The position numbers and the translations under genes were made by a program. The notes under the pieces are model-generated. The model did not search any database. It was not told where the DNA came from and worked only from the letters and a program-made list of their open reading frames with translations. Positions 22,801 to 31,062 of a stretch of 64,000 nt of DNA are shown here, one piece after another (within the stretch, counting starts at the first letter, position 1; every line of letters starts with the position of its first letter). Origin of the DNA: Galaxea fascicularis (taxonomy: Eukaryota; Cnidaria; Anthozoa; Scleractinia; Euphylliidae); NCBI GenBank assembly GCA_948470475.1, contig OX419339.1, positions 8,339,002 through 8,403,001 on the forward strand, in the 5' to 3' direction.

Positions 22801-24429
22801 CTCCTCAAAAACCAACATTTGATTTGATTTGATTTAGAGTTTATTTGATTTTGAGGGCCACAGAGTCATCAGTGTCTTAGGACTACTGTTAAGTGTTTCA
22901 CCCTCTTTAAATAAAGCCTATTATTATTATTATTATTATTATTACTATTATTAGCAAGATACTTAGTTCTAATATCAGCTTTGTGATATTGACAACCAAT
23001 TGTTTATATTGATTCCCAAATAACTAAGGTCTTATTGACAATAAATCAACTTGGCATTAATTTTGCATTCGTGGGAGCAGATTGGAATGTGTAGTTATGT
23101 ACCACCTGGTGTTAAAATCACAATTTGTTAAATAAATAAAATAATGGAAGTCTAGTAATTTCTTGGTATTCCTTTCTCATATTTGAGAGCTCGTGTACAT
23201 GTACTTTGCCAGGCTCATGCTTCTGCCTGCATGAAATAGATACTATTAATATTGGATAATTCCCATCTGCCTTGTGTTTTAGAATTACTTACATAAAAGC
23301 ATGTATGAAATTAGCATACAAGCCCTTTCCACATGACTAAGGTTTAACTCTATAAATCAACTTGTCAAATTCTATTTTGTTTCGTTTGCAGGAAAAACTG
23401 AACTATTAAGCTGAAATTTCAAATATATACAGGAGCTAGTTTAACAAACTTCAAGTAAAAGGCAATGCAAATGATATCTACCAAAGCTCTATGATTATGA
23501 TAAACGAAAGCATAGTGTGATGAACAGAAACCCAAGCCACAAAAGTTTATAAATACCCAAACCACCGGGGCATTTAAAATATACTAAATTAATAATATTG
23601 TAAAGGAAACATAATATTTTATATGGCATACAAAGATTATACAACTATTGAAAGAATATTCGCCCGGGAGGCAACAAACAAAACACTTGGCCCTGTATCA
23701 TAAAACTCGAATAATTGATGGCCAAGTGGAAAATGCAACAGGTTGCAGTGAAATCTAAAAACAACAATCTTCAATTTATTCCGAGATTCCGTTCAAGCCA
23801 AATAAAAGTAAGCCTACTGCAAATAAGGTTAAAATCGAGTGCCGTGTCCCATTAATTTTATTCCGAAAGTTGAGTCACCTTTAGAGACTTGGTCAGCCTC
23901 GGGTTCCTTTTCTTCATCGTCACTTGAGGATGATCGCTCTTCTTCAGGGCCAGAATCGTCTAGTTTGTAAACAGGAAATTAAAAACATATTTAAAGATCT
24001 CAGTGAAACGATGCCTCGCAACCCGAGCTTCAAAATTCCTCCATAAAGCTCACAGCTTTGTTGTCATGGTCTGCAATAAAGATCTTATCAGCAATTTACT
24101 TAAGAAGCCAATCGACTTCTGTACATGAACTACAAATGTGGACTGAAAGATCGAAAGCAGAGAAAGCATACCATCCAATCCTAGCTCCTCTTTCCAAAGT
24201 TCCTTCCTTGATGGAGAGGGCTTGTGTGCCAAGTCAGGGTTGAATGACATGGGTGTTTTGAAGGGAGATTGCGAGCTTTGAGTCTGCAATGAGACAAATA
24301 TAAAGCGGATAAAGCAACAACGAAAACTACACTACGATGTCATTCAATAAATACACCTGGAAAATCATCTCGTGCAACTCAAAGCCGCCGTAAAATGCTT
24401 ACCCTTGAACGATCCCGCGGAGACAACAT
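10071..24429 (-). CDS. KIFC3: kinesin-14 family, KIFC3-like C-terminal motor kinesin, 16 coding exons, 925 aa
   Basis: Minus-end-directed microtubule motor. Coding exons, 5' to 3' of the gene: 24429-24403, 24283-24172, 23959-23879, 19483-19401, 18984-18526, 18017-17802, 16945-16829, 16131-15955, 15724-15446, 14801-14508, 14324-14220, 13036-12791, 12703-12574, 11625-11428, 10836-10658, 10145-10071. All junctions have AG/GT sites and matching phases. An acidic Ser/Glu-rich N-terminus (about 38-70) is followed by a long coiled coil (about 102-550), the neck and the motor (about 554-890), which begins [12 protein letters not shown]. Motor motifs: P-loop GQTGSGKT (639-646), switch I NEHSSRSH (749-756), switch II DLAGSE (782-787). 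The C-terminal tail is short and basic. The motor position at the C-terminus defines kinesin-14, and the motor sequence ([40 protein letters not shown]) is KIFC3-like. In vertebrates KIFC3 acts in apical vesicle transport and at adherens junctions. Start is the first in-frame ATG that splices cleanly; further 5' UTR exons are possible. Confidence 0.93.
12003..12136. repeat. two-copy tandem duplication, about 69 bp
   Basis: A block beginning AAATGAGAAAAAG at 12003 is repeated at 12072 with one base change and a 4-base deletion (AAAG). Lies in the KIFC3 intron between the exons at 12574-12703 and 11428-11625. A simple local duplication. Confidence 0.8.
12257..12365. repeat. short inverted-repeat element (MITE-like)
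   Basis: Begins TAGTCTGCGTGGCTGG and ends CCTGTCACGCAGGCTA, which are imperfect inverted copies. The interior is GC-rich with GCGC tracts. Looks like a small non-autonomous DNA element in a KIFC3 intron. Confidence 0.5.
13120..13420. repeat. degenerate repeat rich in TTCAAGGACTT and TTCAAGGCC motifs
   Basis: The motif TTCAAGGAC(T) or TTCAAGGC recurs at least seven times, clustered at both ends of the segment. Likely a decayed mobile element in the KIFC3 intron; boundaries are uncertain. Confidence 0.4.
13570..13782. repeat. half-copy related to the inverted-repeat element at 32109-32516
   Basis: Shares the ordered words GTTTGTGACGTCAA, AACTTTT..AGCCTAT.AAA and ACAGGTGCAAAGATTTATTT with the right arm of the OXA1L-intron element at 32109-32516, so it is a diverged relative. 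It abuts a pogo/Tigger-like end. Confidence 0.55.
13778..13932. mobile_element. pogo/Tigger-like terminal-repeat fragment
   Basis: Starts CAGTGGAACCTCGATTTAAC and continues with several ATAACGAA/ATAACAAA words in both halves. CAGTGGAACCTCG.TATAACG is the typical terminal inverted repeat style of pogo/Tigger-type Tc1-mariner elements in invertebrates. No transposase is present. Confidence 0.55.
16974..17218 (+). mobile_element. tRNA-derived SINE with (AAAT)n tail
   Basis: The head reads GTGGCTCAGTTGGTTAGTGC (A-box-like) followed about 35 bases later by GGTTCGATTTTC (B-box-like), then a non-tRNA body and a tail AAATAAATAAATAAAT. It sits in the KIFC3 intron between exons at 16945 and 17802, in the antisense orientation relative to the gene. 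The head does not fold as a complete tRNA. Confidence 0.7.
19799..20122. repeat. MITE with terminal AGCGCTCAACCT / AGGTTGAGCACT inverted repeats (copy 1)
   Basis: The left end CAGCGCTCAACCTAAAC and right end ACTAAGGTTGAGCACTG are inverted copies. The interior shares CTCTCAAGACC.ATATTGC.ATTAC and CTTCTATTACAAG.AGCCCA with the second copy at 39878-40195, defining a dispersed family. Lies in the long KIFC3 intron. Confidence 0.75.
20331..22254. mobile_element. 1.92-kb element with 264-bp terminal direct repeats and AGCT target duplication
   Basis: 20331-20595 and 21990-22254 are direct repeats differing, as read, at about one base inside (GCAGCG versus GCAGTG). Each repeat ends in short inverted repeats (ACAACGAGTTGC / GCAACTGGTTGT). 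The whole unit is flanked by AGCT at 20327-20330 and 22255-22258, a 4-bp target-site duplication. The 1.4-kb interior has no ORF over 80 codons and no recognisable polymerase. The structure fits a non-autonomous LTR-like (TRIM/LARD) element, or a composite of two MITEs moved as a unit. Near-identity of the terminal repeats implies a young insertion. Confidence 0.75.
21171..21277. repeat. inverted repeat made of four copies of ACGGTCTACCAT
   Basis: 21171-21200 contains ACGGTCTACCAT twice, 18 bases apart. 21248-21277 is the reverse complement of this 30-base arm with one mismatch, across a 47-base AT-rich loop. It lies inside the 1.92-kb element in the KIFC3 intron. The arrangement resembles subterminal binding motifs of a transposase, or a nested small MITE. 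Confidence 0.85.
22645..22957 (+). mobile_element. tRNA-derived SINE with (TTA)n tail
   Basis: Head with GGTGCAGTGGTGAGAGCG (A-box-like) and an eroded B-box (CAGGTTAGATTTCC), a body ending GTTTCACCCTCTTTAAATAAAGCC, and a tail of about 12 TTA units (22917-22957). Located in the long KIFC3 intron. Confidence 0.65.
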
Positions 24430-26193
24430 TCTTCAATTGTCGTTGGCCACAGAAATCTCAACTCGTTACGAACGTTCGACGCCCGGAATTCAATCTGGAT
24501 TTTTCCAACAATAACTACGATCGTTACGTTTCCGAAAAATGCAAGGAGTTTCTTAAGTTTCTTCTTTTGTTTATAATCGATCGAACGACGAAGGAATGGA
24601 CCGTTGAAATGCCGGCGTGTATGTCTGAGCAAGTGACGTCACCCAGCAACAGTATACAATCATACCCAATCCCCTCTTGGCAGCACTACCGACGTCGATT
24701 GGGCAAGTTCAAACAAGTCAAACAAATCCCAATTTAAATTATGGCGGTTTTCTCGCTGGTGGCCGAAGCTAGCATATTATTAGAGTATGAAGGAAATAGT
24801 ATTTCTGGTATTGTTTTCTGTGTCCTTCGAAGACTGAATTTGTTTTCAGCACGAAGTGTTAGCTGTACTTTAACCTAAAATTACCACCGCTAGAGTTTTA
24901 GGGTAACTATTGAGCCAAGAAATGACAGGAACTCTGCTAATTTTTATTTCAAGTTTTCAGTTATATGAAATGTAGTCACAAACATCCACAATTTCGTCTA
25001 GAACTAGGTACATATCATGGATCGGGGGATCGATAACTCTGTGTTACACTTGGTTAAATTGGTTTCCCAGTGAAGTGGTGGTACGTTTTAGGGTTGAAAG
25101 TTTTTGGGGGCCACGCCCACTAATAGAGATTCTGGTACCTTTTAGGGGTTCTTTTCAAAATATCCGACGAGCACCCCCGTCATTTTTATGGGGGAGTCCC
25201 CCCTCGGGCCATGGACAACTGTTTCGGCCTTGAGCTGTGTTAGGCCTCACCAGCATCGCAAAGCTAATACCCGGGCTCAAGTGCCACTTGTCACAATTTC
25301 CTATAAAATAAAAAGGATATTGAAAAGAGATACCAGGACATTGGTGGCACCTTTCGAGTAAAATCAAGCTCAGAATTATTGCAGAAAATTTATTCAAACA
25401 CTGGCAGGATTTATTCAGCACTAGTAAAAAACTTAGAGCTGTGTCTGAAAGTGGGACCAGGACTCAGGGGCGCAGGGACGCGTGTTCGCGGACGTGGAGA
25501 CGCGGAAACGCGAGTTGTGAGACGTCGGGACGCGACATTGGGGACGTACAAAGAAAGACCGATGCAGTTGAAAATGAAATAAAAATTCTTTCACTTTACG
25601 CTCTTTCTCAAGGTTCAGAACACTAAATGACCGGAAGTCAGATAGTTTTTTTGACACTCGTTCCGTACAGCAAAGAAACCTCGTTCCAGAACGGTTCTTA
25701 TTAAGGAAAGAAAGTTACAAAAAGATATTAAGGATTAGACGATAGAATCATGAGATAAGCTAGGAACAACAAGAAGAGGCATGCGGCTGAAATACAAACG
25801 TACCTTATCGGTGACTCGTACAACCCGACTTTACAAAACGAACAACAAGGCGAAACTGATTAAAAAACCTACACAACGACATTGGCTTTAAGAACGAAGA
25901 TGTAATAAAGAAAATTATTTACATACATAATGAGGTGTGAGCGTACATGGATACTGAAAAGTGTTACGAAATCAGACAGTTCATGTAAATGATTCATTTC
26001 ATATTCACCACTCAATACGCAATACGCAACGCACTGTTGCGCAGTAACGCATCTGCTGTAACATAAGGAAAATCAAAGAATTAATCCAATCTAAACTGCT
26101 ATATTCTCACTATGATAGGTGAAGGTGATTCCACTGAAAAAGAGTATAAAATTTCTCAGACTGCGCCCAACATGCGAATCATGTTATCACGAC
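24430..26193. other. intergenic, KIFC3 promoter side
   Basis: Holds the KIFC3 5' region and, at 24741, an ATGGCGG on the plus strand that could start a divergent transcript. 25460-25540 has many GACGCG-like words in a short CpG-rich patch. No complete gene is seen. Confidence 0.4.
24634..24641. promoter_or_regulatory. CRE/ATF palindrome upstream of KIFC3
   Basis: TGACGTCA lies about 205 bases upstream of the KIFC3 start codon (24429) in the likely promoter region. Such sites bind CREB/ATF family factors. A single 8-mer could occur by chance. Confidence 0.35.
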
Positions 26194-26269
26194 GCGTCGA
26201 TACGTGGTATAGTGGTGAGCATTGCTGCCTTCCAAGCAGTTGACCCGAGTTCGATTCCCGGCCGACGCA
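26194..26269 (+). tRNA. tRNA-Gly (anticodon UCC), with a 4-base insertion; possibly a pseudogene
   Basis: The sequence from GCGTCG through GTGGTATAGTGGTGAGCAT, TGCCTTCCAAGCA and GTTCGATTCCC to CCGACGC plus discriminator A closely follows animal tRNA-Gly(UCC). The anticodon loop CTTCCAA gives UCC. Compared with the usual 72-base form it has four extra bases (ATAC) between acceptor-stem position 6 and the D arm, and a mismatch in the T stem. A T-run pol III terminator follows at 26277-26280. The insertion makes normal function doubtful. Confidence 0.7.
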
Positions 26270-26650
26270 ATACTCCTTTTCCGACGTACTCTGTATTCCT
26301 TTCTCATGTGTCAGTGTTCCTCTTTTTTTCAATTACGGCTTGAGGTTTGAGCTCACTGAAGCAATTTGACCGGAAATGTTATTCTGAACAAGTTAGTCGA
26401 TATGAAAAAACACTTTGCTTGAGTCTAAAGGAGAGATTTTAGTGGACTCGAGAGTCTGAATGAGGAGGTATGGAAGTGGTAGTCAAGTGAAGCCATTGCA
26501 TGAAAAGGAATTCATGTATTCGACTACTATTTTCACTCCTTATTTCACTCCTTAAAACAACGCTTGCCTTCCTGTGACATATTTCGCAATCTACCCGCCA
26601 AGTTAAGAAGATGAAGTTTGCTTCATATTTAGATAAAAGTGGAGTAAAAA

Positions 26651-26722
26651 AGGTCCCACCGAGATTTGAACTCGGATCGCTGGATTCAAAGCTCAGAGTG
26701 CTAACCATTACACCATAGGACC
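26651..26722 (-). tRNA. tRNA-Gln (anticodon UUG)
   Basis: On the minus strand it begins GGTCCTATGGTGTAATGG, has anticodon loop CTTTGAA (UUG), T-arm GAGTTCAAATCTC and closes TGGGACC. The acceptor stem pairs fully, counting G-T. The anticodon stem CTGAG/TCCAG has one mismatch and one wobble, so it is slightly off the animal consensus. A run of six T on the minus strand follows directly (26646-26651) as pol III terminator. Confidence 0.8.
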
Positions 26723-27156
26723 CCATATACTGTACATGCTATGGTTGAAAAAACGGTACAGTTGGTACCGTTTGAAATTTTGAACCTAGCAACTAATAAA
26801 CAATTGAATATCAAATCGATGATGATTCCCTATAGTTGCGGCCTGAGCAAAGTGATGTTGCCTTTAAGCACGAAGAATCATGGGGGCACTTTCCCCTCTC
26901 CTCAGAGGGTAGCAAAGGGTGTCTGCCTGACGCGGGATGAAGGCACTAATTAGCGCGTGCGCGTGGACCGTGAAAGAAACCAAAAGACCAAAAGAGATAC
27001 ATGGTATACATGGTGCGGAAATTCAGTTCAAACTCGTGCGTGAAACGGGATCACAACCCCTCCTTTTTTTGCTACCCTCTCCTTAGGTGTATCTTGCTTT
27101 GCCCAGGACCGTTGAAAATTTAATATCACAAGATGTTTCCTTCTTTCAGAGAACAC

Positions 27157-27230
27157 GGTCCCATGGTGTAATGGTTAGCACTGTGGACTTTGATCCAGCA
27201 ATCCGGGTTCAAGTCTCGCTGGGAGACTCC
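27157..27230 (+). pseudogene. tRNA-Gln (UUG) pseudogene
   Basis: The 5' half (GGTCCCATGGTGTAATGG) matches tRNA-Gln perfectly, but the anticodon loop has lost one base (CTTTGA before TCCAG), and the 3' acceptor reads TGGGAGA in place of TGGGACC. It runs into a short tandem of CTGGGAGTC words (27219-27249). No T-run terminator follows at once. Probably nonfunctional. Confidence 0.7.
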
Positions 27231-27249
27231 CTGGGAGTCCCTGGGAGTC

Positions 27250-28400
27250 TCACCTTATTTATTCTACTTTTATCTAAAATGAAACAAACACTCCGGCTGT
27301 ACTTAGCCCTTTAAAAATCAAGTATCCTTATTTTTTTTCAGTAATTATTTGTCGATTACTGGTCTACAGTACCATCTCGTTTTTCGTATAACAAGTTAGC
27401 ATTAGCTGAAAACTCGTGGCTTAATCGGCGGTTATTCTTTGGCGAACGAGCCGCATAAGCTCAGATCCGCTAAATCTGATAATTTTTCTGAAGTGTTTTT
27501 TCGAACCAATTTTCTCTGCATAAGCTTTAAGCTGGTATGAGGGTAGAGGTGGTTTCATGAAGAGTGGGACGCCGAGTTTGCTTCGGTAGCAAACATGGCG
27601 GTTCACGAGTGAAGTTGCCCGCTCTGGCCATTCAGTGGATGTATTCCAGGAGCTACCAAGACAATATATACATGCAAATCACCGAAAACCAGCTTCCCTT
27701 GTTGCTAACGTATTCTCTGTATGTTAAGTGAGGCTATTACAAGTCATGGATTGCAGTTTAGTATATTGCAACACATTCTTCCCTGAGAAATGCATATGGC
27801 GGAACCAGTGAATGGTGAAAGCTAAGCCGGCGACAAAAACAATAACCGATGTTAAGCTGATTCAAAAAGAGAACGAACTCCTATTACATGAAAAATTATC
27901 TTCTTAACCATTCAAGCAACAAACAGGAGGAAACTTGCACCATGGCAAGCTTTAGCTTTAATCATTGAATATTATAACTTGAGAACATTTCATTTCCTGT
28001 TATAGTTGATTTGTTTGCGATCATTTCTGATGCGGTCAGCGGTTTCTGTTATTACGTCGTGCTCCTGTAGCACACGCGAGAAACACATGGTTTAGTTTTC
28101 ATGTTCATGGCCGCCACTCGATATTGTTGTGAAACGCTTTAGTCGCTTGAATACATTTCAATGGAACTGTGATCAATTACTTGTCGTCTCTTATTATAAC
28201 CTTTGTCTTCACGACAAGTATTCGTGCGTGAAAAAAAGTCTTGCAATTGCAAAGAATATGGTAATTTTGTAGGAGCAAAAAACTGGAATAAAACCAAGAA
28301 AATGGAAAGAAGGATATGCGCTTATGATTATCCAAATATGTCAAACTGAACTTCAACAACCTCTGACCCGTCCGGCTAGGTTTCAGTACCTTAGCCGGAC
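27250..28400. other. intergenic, nothing certain
   Basis: A minus-strand open frame at 27606-27421 encodes a short basic peptide (from the inner ATG, about 45 residues) with no recognisable family. Nothing else stands out. Confidence 0.35.
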
Positions 28401-28401
28401 T

Positions 28402-28766
28402 AGCGAGTTTAAGCAACGACGACGGCGACGGCAACGAGAACGTCATTTCAAAATATAACTTCTCGTCAGTTCAAAACTTTTTCGCGATTATTACAATTTG
28501 TTTAACATGCAAAATGCTGGCGAGCTGTCCATGGTCTAAATTACTGTGAACGGTGTAAAAGCAAAGAACAAGAAAGAAGATTATTCGGTAATACGCTCAC
28601 GTTCTCGAGAAAACCTAAAATTTGGTCATTTTACGTTGTTGTTTTGCAGAGGACGGTAAAGAAATGTACCAAAATGAAAACGCACGTGCAGAGCGATTGT
28701 TTTTGCTTATTAAGCCTATTGTTTTGTGGCGTTCTCGTTGCCGTTGCCGTCCTCGTAGTTTAACCC
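28402..28766. repeat. MITE with ACGACGGCGACGGCAACGA terminal repeats, copy A
   Basis: Left end AGTTTAAGCAACGACGACGG and right end CCGTCCTCGTAGTTTAACCC are inverted copies. The interior shares ATGTACCAAAATG, GCACGTGCAGAGC and AACCTAAAATTTGGTCA with copies at 52788-53293 and 53443-53813. A multi-copy non-autonomous DNA transposon family. No transposase. Confidence 0.85.
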
Positions 28767-29214
28767 TACTGTTCTGCCCGGCACATTAGTCACAGGTAAC
28801 GCTGATCGTTTCGAGTGGAAAAGAAACAAAGTGTCGAATATGAACAAATTGCAATCAGAACTGATTTCAATAGCTCCGATTCGTATTTGACCACTGAAAA
28901 AAAAGTGCGACTAGCAAAACTGGAATTATTGCTGACTAATTCATGAACACAACAATTCTGGGAATTGACTAAATTATCAGAAAACGCGAAACGAAAGAAA
29001 ACATTCTTTTTCGTATTTGGTTTACACCAAAGGATCAAGTCAGTGAGCAATTTAATTAAAATTCCAGTTGTATCAACGAAAGCGAAAACTTTCCGCAAAC
29101 ACGTGCACGCTACATAGCTACTGGACGCCGGCGTACTTATCTTTCACCCTATAGTTCAAGTTTTAGGAAATGACAAATGTAATCATACTAAAATCGTTAA
29201 TGGTGTAAACCCAG

Positions 29215-29262
29215 GATTCATATCTTATCATATCATATCATATATCATATCATGTCATCATA
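29215..29262. repeat. ATCAT simple repeat
   Basis: About eight imperfect copies of ATATC/ATCAT, for example TATCATATCATATCATATATC. A microsatellite. Confidence 0.8.
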
Positions 29263-29290
29263 CAGTTTCTAAATTCTTCTCAGTCCTGAC

Positions 29291-29849
29291 TTATTTAAGT
29301 CTGCCATCAGTTAATTCAGTCTTCCAGTTCTTCCACATTGTAATTCTGCCTGGCTGGAAAGCCGGGTCCTGCGTTCTTCCAAATTTCAACCAGTGGCTAG
29401 ATATATTTCTCAGAATCGCCATGCATAAGGGGTGAGACATCATGATAACCGTCTTCGACTGGACTGAGAGCGCCAGAAGTGATTTTGAAATCGCCATTCA
29501 TTATCTTGCAAAGCCTTCACCAACCGCTCTCACTGCTTTGAGAGATTCTCCACTGAAACGCTTTTCTGTAGATGATGCCATGAACTTGGCCCGGCTCATT
29601 CGGCCATTTCCTTTGCAGCTCTTTAAAGGAACTTGTGTCGGTTTGCATGATTACAACATAGCCACTTTTACAGCGAGTACCGTTCACAGTGCGCCACTCT
29701 CCCTGACCATTACGGCTGTAAACAATGATTCCTCCGTACGTGTGTCGACCCCTCTTATATGTGTCTGACTGGCAAGACAAGTGAATGGTCGTCACGGTAA
29801 AAGTCGGTATACAGCGCAACGCTTCTTCCCGCATAATATAACACGCCAC
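29291..29849 (-). other. unidentified open frames with protein-like composition
   Basis: Minus-strand frames 29849-29517 (110 codons) and 29497-29291 (68 codons) lie nearly end to end, with a stop between them, and look non-repetitive (for example GRHTYGGIIVYSRNGQGEWR; FGRTQDPAFQPGRITMWKNW). I recognise no family. The plus strand is also open for 108 codons here. This may be a decayed gene or retrocopy; no splice structure is evident. Confidence 0.3.
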
Positions 29850-30934
29850 ATATAATTAACGATAGCAGTTTTATTGGCTCTAGCTTCTCATTTCATTAAG
29901 ACTTTTTATTTCAGTTTGGGAAAAAAATTCTAACAAAACTGATAGTAAAGAGAATTTTGTATAAGATTATTCACAAGCCCTTAGGGAAAGGGATGATTTT
30001 CCACCTCGTGAACTTATCTGCATCTAGTTGTTTCTTTTTCTTGTTCGGTTTATCGCCATTGTTTCTGAATCATCTACATGGGATAAATTTGTTTTACCAT
30101 ACCAGTGCAAACCCATAACAGTGTGGTTCTCAATGAGATATTCACCCGTTGGATGTTAGTACTAGTGTAGGGGTCTCTGGGTTGTTTTAACCGAGTAACG
30201 TCTGGGACTGGTTCCGAGCTAGTTTAAGGTTCAATTCTACAGATCATGTATTTAGCGAGGAACGCTTTTTAAAAGCTTCTGTTTAGTTAAAGAACAGCTG
30301 CTAATACTACTGTAAACTTGAGTCAGAGTCCAGTAGTGAATTAATCGAAGAGTAGTCCAGTGTCTCAGGTTGAAATGTTTGATAATAGACGCACGTAACG
30401 TTTATTACTGGAATCACTTGGAAACAGTTGTTGCGGTTAAAATGAAAGCAGTCCAACAACACGTGAAAAACATTGTATATAGTGACCTCACCTCCGGAAT
30501 AGCAAAGAGAGGCAGACATGTGAAAACGTGAAAGAAAAAAGTGTGAATCACAAAGCCCATAAAGTCGAAATAACGCCAAAATGTAATAATTTGAAGCAAT
30601 ATTGGAGATGGGGGTGGGGCGGCTAGGACGTGAGCTAGGTATAAAGTATAAAGTACGGGGGATGGGAGAGCAGAGTATGCTGGACAGAAAGCCAGAGGGC
30701 CGCCCGGCGGTTTTACCTCCTCTCTCCCCCCACATCCGCCCCCGACATTTGTGCAACCTGCAACCAGCCTGATCTGCAACTGCATGCTGACTCCGGCCCC
30801 CAGTGGATTGAAGTCTGCAGTCTGCAAATAATGTCATTCCAATTTCTTCTCAGTTGTTGCTGAATGAGCATAAGATGATGTTTATCAATGGCGATGTTTT
30901 TGACAGCTCGTGGGTTGCACACAAGGAAAAAATA

Positions 30935-30973
<39 letters not shown>

Positions 30974-31050
30974 ACAGAACCGTTACGTTCCAGTGAGTTG
31001 GTTGGGACAGTTAGGTGATACCATACTTGAAGCTTCAAATACTCAAAAAG
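29850..31050. other. intergenic region upstream of OXA1L, with (AAAT)n
   Basis: No gene is seen. 30932-30974 is a run of about ten AAAT units. A 176-codon minus-strand open frame at 30837-30307 has unlike-protein composition and no homologue I recognise. Confidence 0.4.
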
Positions 31051-31062
31051 CAAGATGGCGGC
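31051..31062 (+). promoter_or_regulatory. YY1-type motif at the OXA1L start
   Basis: CAAGATGGCGGC contains the AAGATGGCGGC consensus of YY1, which in animals is placed just downstream of the TSS and often overlaps the start codon of mitochondrial and housekeeping genes. Here its ATG is the OXA1L initiator. Confidence 0.55.

Noticed and set aside
27421..27606. 61-codon minus-strand ORF with a basic C-terminal half
   Set aside because: No family recognised, no splice context, and length within chance expectation; kept only as a note.
30307..30837. 176-codon minus-strand open frame, one of the longest in the window
   Set aside because: Composition is low in protein-like pattern, it overlaps another long frame on the same strand, and no splice sites, family motif or start context support a gene.
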